A stretch of 64,000 bases of DNA from Bradyrhizobium sp. 138 (lineage in GTDB: Bacteria; Pseudomonadota; Alphaproteobacteria; Rhizobiales; Xanthobacteraceae). The notes under the pieces were generated by a model. The model made no database searches and was not told the DNA's origin. It saw only the letters and a program-made list of their open reading frames with translations. Both the position numbers and the translations under genes were made by a program. Location of the stretch: NCBI RefSeq assembly GCF_023074075.1, contig NZ_JADPKT010000071.1:123686-187685 (forward strand), read 5' to 3'. Numbering within the stretch: position 1 is the first letter of the stretch; every line of letters begins with the position of its first letter. This document shows positions 34,980-43,732 of this stretch, piece by piece.

Positions 34980-37109
34980 TCAGAGCAGCCCTGCCCCGCG
35001 CGCCCATTTGTACTTGGCGCCGAGGACCTCGACCGGCAGCTCTGTTGAATAGGCATAGGCCGGGATGCCGTTCTGGTAGAGATATTCGGCGGCCTCCTCG
35101 ACCTCGACGTCGCCGGCCAGTGACGCCACGATCGGCTTCACAAAACCCTTGGCCTCCATCTCCTTCTTCACCTCGACCATGTTGCGGGCGAACACCATCG
35201 GCGGCGTGACGATGGTGTGCCAGTAGCCGAGGATCAGCGAATGGATGCGCTCGTCGGAGAGGCCGAGCTTCACCGTGTTGACATAGGTGATCGGCGGCTC
35301 GCCGCCGGTGATATCCACAGGATTTCCGGCCGCGCCAAACGGCGGGATGAACTTGCGGAACGCCGCATCCAGATCCGGCGGCATCGACATCAGCGACAGG
35401 CCGTTGTCGACGCAGGAGTCCGACAGCAGCACGCCCGAGCCGCCGGCACCGGTGATGATCAGCACGTTCTCGCCCTTCGGCGTCGGCAGCACCGGCACGC
35501 CGCGGGCGAATTCGAGCAATTGCCGCAAGCTGCGGGCCCGGATCACGCCGGACTGCGCCAGGACGTCCTCGTAGATCTTGTCGTTACCGGCGAGCGCGCC
35601 GGTGTGCGAGGACGCCGCCTTCGCACCTGCCGAGGTGCGGCCGGCCTTGAGCACGACGACGGGCTTCTTCTTGGAGACGCGTTTTGCGGCTTCCGCAAAG
35701 GCGCGGCCGTCCTTGAGGTCTTCGCAGTGCTGCGCGATCAAATTGGTGTTCGGATCCTGCTCGAAGAAGGCGAGCAGATCGTCCTCGTCGATGTCGGACT
35801 TGTTGCCGAGGCCGACGATGGCCGAGACGCCCATTTTCGCCGAGCGCGAGAAGCCGATGATGGCCATGCCGATGCCGCCCGACTGCGACGACAATGCCGC
35901 ATGGCCCTTGACGTCGTAGGCCGTGCAGAAGGTCGCGCAGAGATTGGCGGGCGTATAATAGAAGCCGTAGATGTTCGGCCCCATCAGGCGGATGTCGTAC
36001 TTCTTGCCGACCTCGACGATCTCGGCCTGCAGCTCGGGCGCGCCGGCCTCCGCAAAGCCCGAGGGGATCAACACCGCGCCCGGGATTTTCTTCTCGCCGC
36101 ATTCGGTCAGCGCCGCCGCCACGAACTTGGCGGGGATCGCGAACACCGCGGTGTCGATCACGCCCGGCACGTCCTTGACGCTCTTATACGCCTTGTAGCC
36201 GAGGATCTCGGCGGCCTTGGGATGGATCGGATAGATGTCGCCCTTGTAGCCGCCGTTGATGAGGTTCTTCATCACGGAATTGCCGATCTTGCCGTCCTCG
36301 GCGGAGGCGCCGACCACGGCGACCGCCTTCGGCTGCATGATGCGGCTCATGGCCGCGACGATCTCTTCGGTCGGACGCGGCTTCGGCTTCGGCACATAGG
36401 CGAAGTCGACGACGATGCGGACGTCGGCGGCGGTCGCGCCCTTCGCCGTCGCGAACACCGGATTGAGGTCGAGTTCCACGATTTCAGGGAAATCGGTGAC
36501 GAGCTGCGAGACCTTGACGATGACATCGGCGAGCGCCGTGCGGTTCACCGGTTCGCCGCCGCGCACGCCCTTCAGGATCTCGTGCGCCTGGATGCCGTCG
36601 AGCATCGAGAGCGCATCTTCCTTGGTCGCGGGCGCGAGGCGGAAGGTGATGTCCTTGAGAACTTCGACCAGCACGCCGCCGAGGCCGAAGGCGACCAGCT
36701 TGCCGAACGAGCCGTCGGTGATCGAGCCGACGATCACTTCGGTGCCGCCGGCCAGCATCTGCTGCACCTGGACGCCCTCGATCTTGGCGTCGGCCTTGTA
36801 CTTCTTGGCGTTGCCGAGAATGGTCTCGTAGGCCTTCTCGGCGTCTTCGGCCGTCTTGAGGCCGACGATGACGCCGCCGGCTTCGGTCTTGTGGAGAATG
36901 TCGGGCGAGACGATCTTCATCACGACGGGGAAGCCCATCGAAGACGCCATCTTGCCGGCCTCGCCGGCCGACTTCGCCACGCCCTCCTTCGGCACCGGAA
37001 TGCCGTAGGCGTCGCAGACCAGCTTGCCTTCCGGCGCCGTCAGGCTGGTGCGGTTGTCCGCCTTGACCTGATCAAGCACCTTGCGGACGGCATCTTTGGA
37101 ATTGGACAT
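34980..37109 (-). CDS. NDP-forming acyl-CoA ligase, probable oxalate activation
   Basis: 709 residues. An ATP-grasp domain comes first (GFPVVMKIVSPDILHKTEAG, GGTEVIVGSITDGSFGKLVA). A CoA-binding domain (PKAVAVVGASAEDGKIGNSV) and a succinyl-CoA-synthetase-like ligase domain with the phosphorylated histidine in SSHTGALAGND follow. This order (beta then alpha) is inverted relative to the common alpha-beta acetyl-CoA synthetases. It is divergent from gntR-oxc-frc with two operator-like palindromes between, so it most likely makes oxalyl-CoA or formyl-CoA for that pathway. That assignment rests on context. Confidence 0.85.
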   Translation of the reverse strand: MSNSKDAVRKVLDQVKADNRTSLTAPEGKLVCDAYGIPVPKEGVAKSAGEAGKMASSMGFPVVMKIVSPDILHKTEAGGVIVGLKTAEDAEKAYETILGNAKKYKADAKIEGVQVQQMLAGGTEVIVGSITDGSFGKLVAFGLGGVLVEVLKDITFRLAPATKEDALSMLDGIQAHEILKGVRGGEPVNRTALADVIVKVSQLVTDFPEIVELDLNPVFATAKGATAADVRIVVDFAYVPKPKPRPTEEIVAAMSRIMQPKAVAVVGASAEDGKIGNSVMKNLINGGYKGDIYPIHPKAAEILGYKAYKSVKDVPGVIDTAVFAIPAKFVAAALTECGEKKIPGAVLIPSGFAEAGAPELQAEIVEVGKKYDIRLMGPNIYGFYYTPANLCATFCTAYDVKGHAALSSQSGGIGMAIIGFSRSAKMGVSAIVGLGNKSDIDEDDLLAFFEQDPNTNLIAQHCEDLKDGRAFAEAAKRVSKKKPVVVLKAGRTSAGAKAASSHTGALAGNDKIYEDVLAQSGVIRARSLRQLLEFARGVPVLPTPKGENVLIITGAGGSGVLLSDSCVDNGLSLMSMPPDLDAAFRKFIPPFGAAGNPVDITGGEPPITYVNTVKLGLSDERIHSLILGYWHTIVTPPMVFARNMVEVKKEMEAKGFVKPIVASLAGDVEVEEAAEYLYQNGIPAYAYSTELPVEVLGAKYKWARGAGLL

Positions 37110-37270
37110 GTGGGTTCTCCCTTGACCTCAGTTCGTTCTTTTCAAAGCGCGCGCGTGGTTGCGGCTGCCCGTGATGCTTGCCATTCGCCGCGCTCTGTTC
37201 CATTTGGCGAAACGGAGCGGCCTAAACGCCTAAGTTTACTCCGCCGCCTTGGATCAAAAATGGCTGGCGA

Positions 37271-37287
37271 TGGCATTTGGTATGCCA
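37271..37287. promoter_or_regulatory. Operator A of the 17-bp GntR-type motif
   Basis: TGGCATTTGGTATGCCA has 6+6 perfect arms around TTGGT, and a second palindrome TGGTATGCCA is nested inside. It lies 162-178 bases upstream of the acyl-CoA ligase start and 138-154 bases upstream of the GntR start. Confidence 0.75.
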
Positions 37288-37351
37288 GAAGCCAACTTGT
37301 CAAGCCAGTGCACCCCTTAGAACGCCGCAAAAAATAGCCAGCTTGACATTC

Positions 37352-37368
37352 TGGCATGTGGTATGCCA
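37352..37368. promoter_or_regulatory. Operator B of the 17-bp GntR-type motif
   Basis: TGGCATGTGGTATGCCA differs from operator A only at its seventh base. The two sites are 81 bp apart start to start, close to eight helical turns. It lies 57-73 bases upstream of the GntR GTG start. Confidence 0.8.
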
Positions 37369-37424
37369 AAAACTTTCCCGTCAATAATCCTGTAAAAGAC
37401 GACTCCCACTGGAGGAGATTCGTC

Positions 37425-38156
37425 GTGTCACTACGGAAACCAACCAAGGCGTTGCCGAACATGGCCGAGGCAGACATCGCAATCGTTCGTATTGCCCCGG
37501 AGAGCAGCTTCAAGAACAAGGCGTATGACGCCTTGAAGGAAGCCATCCTCAAGATGGACATCTATTCGACGCCCGAGCCGGTGATGCTCGACGAACGCGC
37601 GCTGTCCGAGCGCCTGGGCGTCAGCCGCACCCCGATCCGCGAAGCCATCGCGATGCTCGAGCAGGACGGTTTCGTGAAAACGGTTCCGCGCCGCGGCATC
37701 ATGGTGGTGCGCAGGACCAAGAGCGAGATCGTCGACATGATCCGCGCCTGGGCGGCGCTGGAGAGCATGGCCGCGCGCCTCATCACCACCACCGCGCGCA
37801 AGAAGGACATCACGGCGCTGCGCGACTATTTCAAGGACTTCGGCAAGGACCGCCTGCCCGAGGATCACGTCGAGGAATATTCGCGCGCCAACATCGCCTT
37901 CCACCAGGCGCTGATCTCGCTGTCGGAATCGCCGGTTCTGGTCGATCTCACCAACGACCTCCTGCTGCACGTGCGCGGCTATCGCCAGCTGACCATCGGA
38001 CGCAAGGACCGCACCGCGACCTCGCTGCCCGAGCATCTCGGCATGATCGAAGCACTGGAGGCGCGCGACACCGAGCTCGCGGAGAAGCGCGCCCGCGACC
38101 ACACCCTCGGCCTTGCCGCTTACGTCGAAGCGCACGGTCAGGAACTCTTCACGTAG
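37425..38156 (+). CDS. GntR-family (FCD) regulator of the oxalate regulon
   Basis: 243 residues. The winged HTH includes DERALSERLGVSRTPIREAI and LEQDGFVKTVPRRGIMVVRR, followed by an FCD effector domain (RANIAFHQALISLSESPVLV, LPEHLGMIEALEARDTELAE). The start is GTG at 37425 with a strong GGAGGAG seven bases upstream; an in-frame ATG at 37356 lies inside operator B and is unlikely. It is the first gene before oxc and frc. FCD regulators bind TGGTATACCA-like palindromes, matching the seven operator-like sites here. The effector may be oxalate, formate or a CoA thioester (inference). Confidence 0.92.
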   Translation: MSLRKPTKALPNMAEADIAIVRIAPESSFKNKAYDALKEAILKMDIYSTPEPVMLDERALSERLGVSRTPIREAIAMLEQDGFVKTVPRRGIMVVRRTKSEIVDMIRAWAALESMAARLITTTARKKDITALRDYFKDFGKDRLPEDHVEEYSRANIAFHQALISLSESPVLVDLTNDLLLHVRGYRQLTIGRKDRTATSLPEHLGMIEALEARDTELAEKRARDHTLGLAAYVEAHGQELFT

Positions 38157-38217
38157 CAACGTTCACCAGAAGGGCGAAAAACTCGCCCCACTACCAGAGA
38201 CCAGGGAGACAAGGCCC

Positions 38218-39951
38218 ATGCTGAATACCGCGACCAAATCCGAGGCACCGGGCACCGAGCAGGAGCTGACGGATGGCTTCCATCTCGTCATCGACGCGCT
38301 CAAGCTGAACGGCATCAACACCATCTATAATGTGCCGGGCATCCCGATCACGGATTTGGGCCGCATGGCGCAGGCCGCCGGTATTCGCGTGATCTCCTTC
38401 CGTCACGAGCAGAACGCCGGTTATGCCGCGGGCATTGCCGGCTACCTCACCAAGAAGCCCGGCGTCTGCCTCACGGTCTCGGCGCCCGGCTTCCTCAACG
38501 GCCTCACCGCGCTCGCCCACGCCACCACCAATTGCTACCCGATGATCCTCGTCTCCGGCTCTTCCGAGCGCGAGATCGTCGACCTGCAGCAGGGCGACTA
38601 TGAGGAAATGGACCAGCTGGCGATTGCGAAGCCGCTGTGCAAGGCGGCCTATCGCGTGCTGCACGCCCAGGACATCGGCATCGGTTTCGCCCGCGCCATC
38701 CGCGCTGCGGTCTCGGGTCGTCCGGGCGGCGTCTATCTCGATCTGCCGGCCAAGCTGTTCGGCCAGGTCATGAACGCCGATGCCGGCCAGAAATCGCTGG
38801 TCAAGGTGATCGATGCGGCGCCCGCGCAGATCCCCTCGCCGGCCTCGGTCAAGCGCGCGCTTGATGTTTTGAAGAGCGCAAAGCGTCCGCTCATCATCCT
38901 TGGCAAGGGCGCGGCCTACGCGCAGGCGGATGAGGAGATCAAGAGCTTCGTCGAGAAGAGCGGCGTGCCGTTCCTCCCCATGAGCATGGCCAAGGGCCTT
39001 CTCCCCGACACCCATCCGCAATGCGCCGGCGCGGCCCGCTCGACGGTGCTGAAAGAATCCGACGTCGTCATGCTGATCGGCGCCCGCCTGAACTGGCTGC
39101 TCTCGCACGGCAAGGGCAAGAGCTGGGGCGAAGCGCCGAAGAAGTTCATCCAGGTCGACATCGAGCCGCGCGAGATGGACTCCAATGTCGAGATCGTCGC
39201 GCCCGTGGTCGGTGACATCGGCTCGGTCGTCTCCGCCTTCAACCAGGCGATGGCAACGGGCTGGACCGCGCCGCCCGCCGAATGGACCAAGGCGATCTCG
39301 TCCAAGCGCGAAGAGAACGTCGCCAAGATGGCGCCGAAGCTCATGAACAACAAGTCGCCGATGGACTATCACGGCGCGCTCGGCGTGCTGAAGAACGTCA
39401 TCAAGGAGTATCCCGAGGCGATCCTCGTCAACGAAGGCGCCAACACGCTCGACCTCGCCCGCGGCGTCATCGACATGTACCGCCCGCGCAAGCGTCTCGA
39501 CGTCGGCACCTGGGGCGTGATGGGCATCGGTATGGGCCAGGCGATCGCGGCGGCGCTCGAGACCGGCCATCCCGTGCTGGCGGTGGAAGGCGACTCGGCC
39601 TTCGGCTTCTCCGGCATGGAGGTCGAGACCATCTGTCGCTACAACCTGCCGATCTGCGTCGTCATCTTCAACAATGACGGCATCTATCGCGGCACCGACG
39701 TCAACGGCGCCAACGCCGATCCGGCGACGACGGTGTTCGTCAAGGGCGCGCGCTACGACAAGATGATGGAAGCTTTCGGCGGCGTCGGCGTGAATGCCAC
39801 CTCGCCCGACGAGCTCAAGCGTGCCGTGGGCGAAGCGATGAAGTCCGGCAAACCGACGCTCATCAACGCGGTGATCGATCCGGCCGCAGGCTCTGAGAGC
39901 GGCCGCATCGGCAACCTCAATCCGCAGAGCGTTCTGCAGAAGAAGAAGTAA
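38218..39951 (+). CDS. oxc: Oxalyl-CoA decarboxylase
   Basis: 577 residues, a three-domain ThDP enzyme. The catalytic glutamate is E64 in SFRHEQNAGYAAGIAGYL, and the ThDP motif begins AVEGDSAFGFSGMEVETICR and ends at NNDGIY. It decarboxylates oxalyl-CoA to formyl-CoA in the cytosol. The ATG at 38218 has GGGAG and AAGG upstream. It lies 61 bases after the GntR gene and 61 before frc, the standard oxalotrophy pair. Confidence 0.96.
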   Translation: MLNTATKSEAPGTEQELTDGFHLVIDALKLNGINTIYNVPGIPITDLGRMAQAAGIRVISFRHEQNAGYAAGIAGYLTKKPGVCLTVSAPGFLNGLTALAHATTNCYPMILVSGSSEREIVDLQQGDYEEMDQLAIAKPLCKAAYRVLHAQDIGIGFARAIRAAVSGRPGGVYLDLPAKLFGQVMNADAGQKSLVKVIDAAPAQIPSPASVKRALDVLKSAKRPLIILGKGAAYAQADEEIKSFVEKSGVPFLPMSMAKGLLPDTHPQCAGAARSTVLKESDVVMLIGARLNWLLSHGKGKSWGEAPKKFIQVDIEPREMDSNVEIVAPVVGDIGSVVSAFNQAMATGWTAPPAEWTKAISSKREENVAKMAPKLMNNKSPMDYHGALGVLKNVIKEYPEAILVNEGANTLDLARGVIDMYRPRKRLDVGTWGVMGIGMGQAIAAALETGHPVLAVEGDSAFGFSGMEVETICRYNLPICVVIFNNDGIYRGTDVNGANADPATTVFVKGARYDKMMEAFGGVGVNATSPDELKRAVGEAMKSGKPTLINAVIDPAAGSESGRIGNLNPQSVLQKKK

Positions 39952-40012
39952 GTCCACCCCTCAACCCTTACTCCCTGCGGGTGCAGGGGCAGACAGAGTA
40001 CGGAGCAACACG

Positions 40013-41290
40013 ATGACCAAAGCGCTCACGGGCGTTCGCATTCTCGATTTCACCCACGTCCAGTCAGGACCGACCTGCACGCAGCTGCTAGCCTGGTTCG
40101 GCGCCGACGTGATCAAGGTGGAGCGTCCGGGTGTGGGTGACATCACCCGCGGCCAGCTGCAGGACATCCCGAACGTGGACAGCCTTTATTTCACCATGCT
40201 CAACCACAACAAGCGCTCGATCACGCTCGACACCAAGAACCCCAAGGGCAAGGAAGTCCTCACCGAGCTGATCAAGAAGTGCGACGTGCTGGTCGAGAAT
40301 TTCGGCCCCGGCGTGCTCGACCGCATGGGCTTCCCCTGGGAGAAGATCCAGGCGATCAACCCGAAGATGATCGTCGCCTCGATCAAGGGCTTTGGCCCGG
40401 GACCGTACGAAGACTGCAAGGTCTATGAGAACGTCGCGCAGTGCACCGGCGGCGCCGCCTCGACCACCGGCTTCCGCGACGGCCTGCCGCTCGTGACCGG
40501 CGCGCAGATCGGCGATTCCGGCACCGGCCTGCACCTGGCGCTCGGCATCGTCACCGCCCTGTATCAGCGCACGCATTCGGGCAAGGGCCAGCGCGTCACG
40601 GCTGCGATGCAGGACGGCGTGCTCAACCTCGCCCGCGTCAAGCTGCGCGACCAGCAGCGCCTCGCCCACGGCCCGCTTAGGGAATACAGCCAGTTCGGCG
40701 AAGGCATTCCGTTCGGCGACGCCGTGCCGCGCGCCGGCAACGATTCGGGCGGCGGCCAGCCCGGCCGCATCCTGAAGTGCAAAGGCTGGGAGACCGATCC
40801 CAACGCCTACATCTACTTCATCACCCAGGCTCCGGTCTGGGAGAAGATCTGCGACGTGATCGGCGAGCCCACCTGGAAGACCGATCCGAACTACGCCAAG
40901 CCGGCCGCCCGCCTGCCGCGGCTGAACGAGATCTTCGCCCGCATCGAGCAGTGGACGATGACCAAGACCAAGTTCGAGGCGATGGAAATCCTCAACAAGG
41001 ACGACATCCCCTGCGGCCCGATCCTGTCGATGAAGGAAATCGCCGAGGACCAGTCGCTGCGCGCGACCGGCACCGTGGTCGAGGTCGACCACCCCACCCG
41101 CGGCAAGTACATCTCGGTCGGCAATCCGATCAAGCTGTCGGATAGCCCGAGCGAGGTGGAGCGCTCGCCGCTGCTCGGCGAGCACACCGACGAGATCCTG
41201 CGCTCGGTGCTCGGCTTCAGCGACCATCAGGTCGCCGAGATCCACAAGTCCGGCGCGCTCGAGCCGCCACAGAAGCAGGCCGCCGAGTAA
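40013..41290 (+). CDS. frc: Formyl-CoA:oxalate CoA-transferase
   Basis: 425 residues of the class III CoA-transferase (CaiB/BaiF) family, the length of characterised Frc. Catalytic aspartate D168 is in GAQIGDSGTGLHLALG, and the mobile glycine loop is SGGGQPGR. It transfers CoA from formyl-CoA to oxalate, releasing formate and regenerating oxalyl-CoA for Oxc. A strong intrinsic terminator follows, so oxc-frc ends the GntR-led operon. Confidence 0.96.
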   Translation: MTKALTGVRILDFTHVQSGPTCTQLLAWFGADVIKVERPGVGDITRGQLQDIPNVDSLYFTMLNHNKRSITLDTKNPKGKEVLTELIKKCDVLVENFGPGVLDRMGFPWEKIQAINPKMIVASIKGFGPGPYEDCKVYENVAQCTGGAASTTGFRDGLPLVTGAQIGDSGTGLHLALGIVTALYQRTHSGKGQRVTAAMQDGVLNLARVKLRDQQRLAHGPLREYSQFGEGIPFGDAVPRAGNDSGGGQPGRILKCKGWETDPNAYIYFITQAPVWEKICDVIGEPTWKTDPNYAKPAARLPRLNEIFARIEQWTMTKTKFEAMEILNKDDIPCGPILSMKEIAEDQSLRATGTVVEVDHPTRGKYISVGNPIKLSDSPSEVERSPLLGEHTDEILRSVLGFSDHQVAEIHKSGALEPPQKQAAE

Positions 41291-41310
41291 GGCATCGCAG
41301 CAAGACCACG

Positions 41311-41340
41311 AAAGGCCGCCGGTTTCGGCGGCCTTTTTTT
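41311..41340 (+). terminator. Intrinsic terminator after frc
   Basis: A perfect ten-base stem (AAAGGCCGCC with GGCGGCCTTT) and loop GGTTTC run into seven T residues. Confidence 0.92.
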
Positions 41341-41656
41341 CGTGCGCATCGAAAGGGACAGCGTCGCCCGATCGGCACGCTTCTTGTGCCGAACCGGTCC
41401 ACGCTAAATTAACACTGAGTCAGGGGAACCGACGCAAGAACGCGCCGTTATCCCTTCGACCTGTGTGCTCTCGGAAATGCGAGCGCACCGTCTCCACGGC
41501 GACCGACCAAGCGTTGCGCCAAAAGACCCGCCCAACACTGAAGAAGCAGCCACCCTCCCCCACAGAGGGTGAGGAGGCAATCCATATCGGCTTGCCGGCG
41601 GGAGGCGCCTCGTCCGGTGCTCGCGGGTCACGCCCATTGATCGAAGTGAGGCTGAA
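41341..41656. other. Intergenic region without a recognisable gene
   Basis: About 316 bases between the frc terminator and the 65-residue gene. Open frames here have no family character or ribosome-binding site. A promoter for the downstream small gene presumably lies in the distal part. Confidence 0.5.
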
Positions 41657-41854
41657 ATGTTGAGAGATCAATCCTCTGATCGCGCCAAGCGCGAAGCCAA
41701 CAAGGCGTTCAAGCCTGTCAAAACGCAGAAGCCGATGAATGACTATGCGAAGGACCAGCACTCCTTTAACGAGAATCGCGAACGACTGAAGGCGGAGCGA
41801 TTGGCCCGCGAGGCCAAGTCGGGCAGCCTGCCCGGGAAAGGCTTGCCGAAATAG
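41657..41854 (+). CDS. Small charged protein, unknown
   Basis: 65 residues, rich in Lys, Arg and Glu (MLRDQSSDRAKREANKAFKP; ENRERLKAERLAREAKSG), predicted largely helical or disordered, with no membrane segment or cysteine. GAGG lies five bases before the ATG. It stands alone after the oxalate operon terminator. I recognise no domain; similar short basic proteins are common in Bradyrhizobium. Confidence 0.7.
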   Translation: MLRDQSSDRAKREANKAFKPVKTQKPMNDYAKDQHSFNENRERLKAERLAREAKSGSLPGKGLPK

Positions 41855-41928
41855 GAAACGTCCTGTCGCCGATTAAACGGCACTGGAGAGCTTAAGCCAG
41901 CATCGACAGGATGCCGCGCTTTGAGCGC

Positions 41929-42903
41929 TCACCGTGCGCCGTCAGCAAGCTGCTCGCGAAAGTACTTCACCACCGCCGCGTTGAACTCGCGGTGGAAGGC
42001 CAGCCTGTCAAACCCCGCCGGCACATCGGTGCAGATGCGCGGGACGGCCGCCGCAAGCTCTACCGAACAAGGCGCGAGGAACGCGTAGTGGCCGGCCGGC
42101 ACGACGTAGACGTCGGGCTTGCCCGGCAATCCCTCCGCAACGCGCGCGGTGCCCGAACCGTCGCCGACGCCGGGGCCGCCGAGCTTCGAGCGCCAGAACT
42201 GGAACGGCACCTTGACGACGGCGAGGTTCTCCTGCGTCAGGACGCCCGGCGCGGGATCGACGATGACAGCGGTACGGATACGCGCTTCGTGTATCGGCTC
42301 AGGCGGCGTCTCGCCATTGTGAAGCTGGGCGCATACGCCGGTCGTCTCCTTGCAGAGACTGGCGACCCTCGCAAAATCCGGCTTGGTCCCCATCAGCACG
42401 AGGCCGGTCGTCCCTCCGAGCGAGAAGCCGAAGAATCCGACCCTGACGGGATCGATCACCGCCCTATCCTTCCAGTCGTTCAATAGAAAATCGAGCAGGC
42501 GCACAATGTCCACGGGACGCGATCCCCAGACCGACAGGGTATCGCGCTTTGAGGAATCGCTGAACGTATCGCCGGGATGATTGATCGCGGCGACGATGAA
42601 GCCGGCATCGGCCAATGCCTCCGCCGTGTCGTGCTGCTGACCGAAGAATCCGCCTCGGCCGTGCGAGTAGATGACGAGCGGCAGCTTTGCGCCCGTGACG
42701 GGACAATCCTTCACGCCCTTCAGGTCGAAATCGGCGCCGACCGAAAGACTGCCCAGCGCGACATGCGTCGGCTCCGCCGCGCACGGATACCAGATTGCGC
42801 CTGATAGCGCAGGATCGGATTGGAGCAGCTGAATGCCCGCGGCCTTGGCAACCGAAGCAAGACAGCAGAGAATGACAGCAAAAGCCCAAAGCGCTCTGCG
42901 CAA
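41929..42903 (-). CDS. Secreted alpha/beta hydrolase
   Basis: About 324 residues. From the TTG at 42903 the protein begins with a good signal peptide (RRALWAFAVILCCLASVAKA) and has AGGGGGA upstream; an in-frame GTG at 42981 gives a longer N-terminus. The oxyanion region is YSHGRGGFFGQQHD, the nucleophile serine is in GFFGFSLGGTTG and the likely catalytic histidine in PAGHYAFLAP. It resembles dienelactone hydrolase or platelet-activating-factor acetylhydrolase type lipases. Periplasmic esterase activity is likely; the substrate is unknown. Confidence 0.8.
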   Translation of the reverse strand: MRRALWAFAVILCCLASVAKAAGIQLLQSDPALSGAIWYPCAAEPTHVALGSLSVGADFDLKGVKDCPVTGAKLPLVIYSHGRGGFFGQQHDTAEALADAGFIVAAINHPGDTFSDSSKRDTLSVWGSRPVDIVRLLDFLLNDWKDRAVIDPVRVGFFGFSLGGTTGLVLMGTKPDFARVASLCKETTGVCAQLHNGETPPEPIHEARIRTAVIVDPAPGVLTQENLAVVKVPFQFWRSKLGGPGVGDGSGTARVAEGLPGKPDVYVVPAGHYAFLAPCSVELAAAVPRICTDVPAGFDRLAFHREFNAAVVKYFREQLADGAR

Positions 42904-43132
42904 CGGAAGTCCCCCTGGTTTCACGCTTGAGTTGAACGATGAAGGGCAGCGGAATTGTGACTTCGGTTGTGCGGCGTACACATTGGGGCTGATCCACCGC
43001 CGACAGCGTTCTTCAATTCAGAACGCATGAATCACAACAATGCATTTTTATAAAACGGAGGGGTCATCTAGCCTGATCGGTACCAAGCCGTACGTCGCGC
43101 AATGGAGCGCGACGACGTGGGGACCGATACCG

Positions 43133-43732
43133 ATGCGGCTATTTTTTAATCAGACCTCGCCCTACGCCCGCAAGGTAAGGGTCGCCCTTTACGAGCTCGG
43201 ATTGAACGACATAATTCAGTTGGTTGAGGTCGATCCCTGGCTCGAGTCGCGTGACTTCACCGACGCCAACCCGCTCTCCAAAGTGCCGGCACTCGTTCTC
43301 GCCAACGGCACGCTTGTGACCGAGAGCGACACGATCGCGCAGACCTTGCACGGCCTGACGGCCCACTCGCAGCTCATCCCGAAGGAGGAGCCTGCGCGAC
43401 AGCTCTGCCTTGGACGCGCCGCTTTGTGTCAGGGCCTGATAGATGCAACCTTCATCTGCGCGATCGAAGGGCGCAGGCCATCGGAGTTGCGCTGGGCGGA
43501 CTGGGTTGCGCGTCAGGAGCGAGCGATTGCGCGGACGCTGTCATGGATTGAAGCCCGCTTCGACCTCGATGACCGGCGCTTCGACCTCGGCGACATTGGA
43601 CTCGCCTGTGGACTTGGCTATCTCGACTTTCGCGCAGCGCACCTGTCATGGCGCCCCGAAAGACCAAGGCTTGCCGACTGGTTTGAACATGCCCGCGTCC
43701 GGTCATCCATGATCGCGACACAGCCATGCTGA
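43133..43732 (+). CDS. Glutathione S-transferase family protein
   Basis: 199 residues. The N-terminal thioredoxin-like domain has MRLFFNQTSPYARKVRVALY and the cis-proline/glutathione-binding blocks KVPALVL and TESDTIAQ; the C-terminal helical domain follows. The ATG at 43133 is where the GST fold begins; an in-frame ATG at 43040 adds an unrelated leader. It overlaps the PcaB-like gene by seven bases. It may detoxify or isomerise an aromatic intermediate. Confidence 0.85.
   Translation: MRLFFNQTSPYARKVRVALYELGLNDIIQLVEVDPWLESRDFTDANPLSKVPALVLANGTLVTESDTIAQTLHGLTAHSQLIPKEEPARQLCLGRAALCQGLIDATFICAIEGRRPSELRWADWVARQERAIARTLSWIEARFDLDDRRFDLGDIGLACGLGYLDFRAAHLSWRPERPRLADWFEHARVRSSMIATQPC

Noticed and set aside
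38191..39957. 588-codon minus-strand open frame opposite oxc
   Set aside because: Antisense shadow of oxc with no protein-family resemblance.
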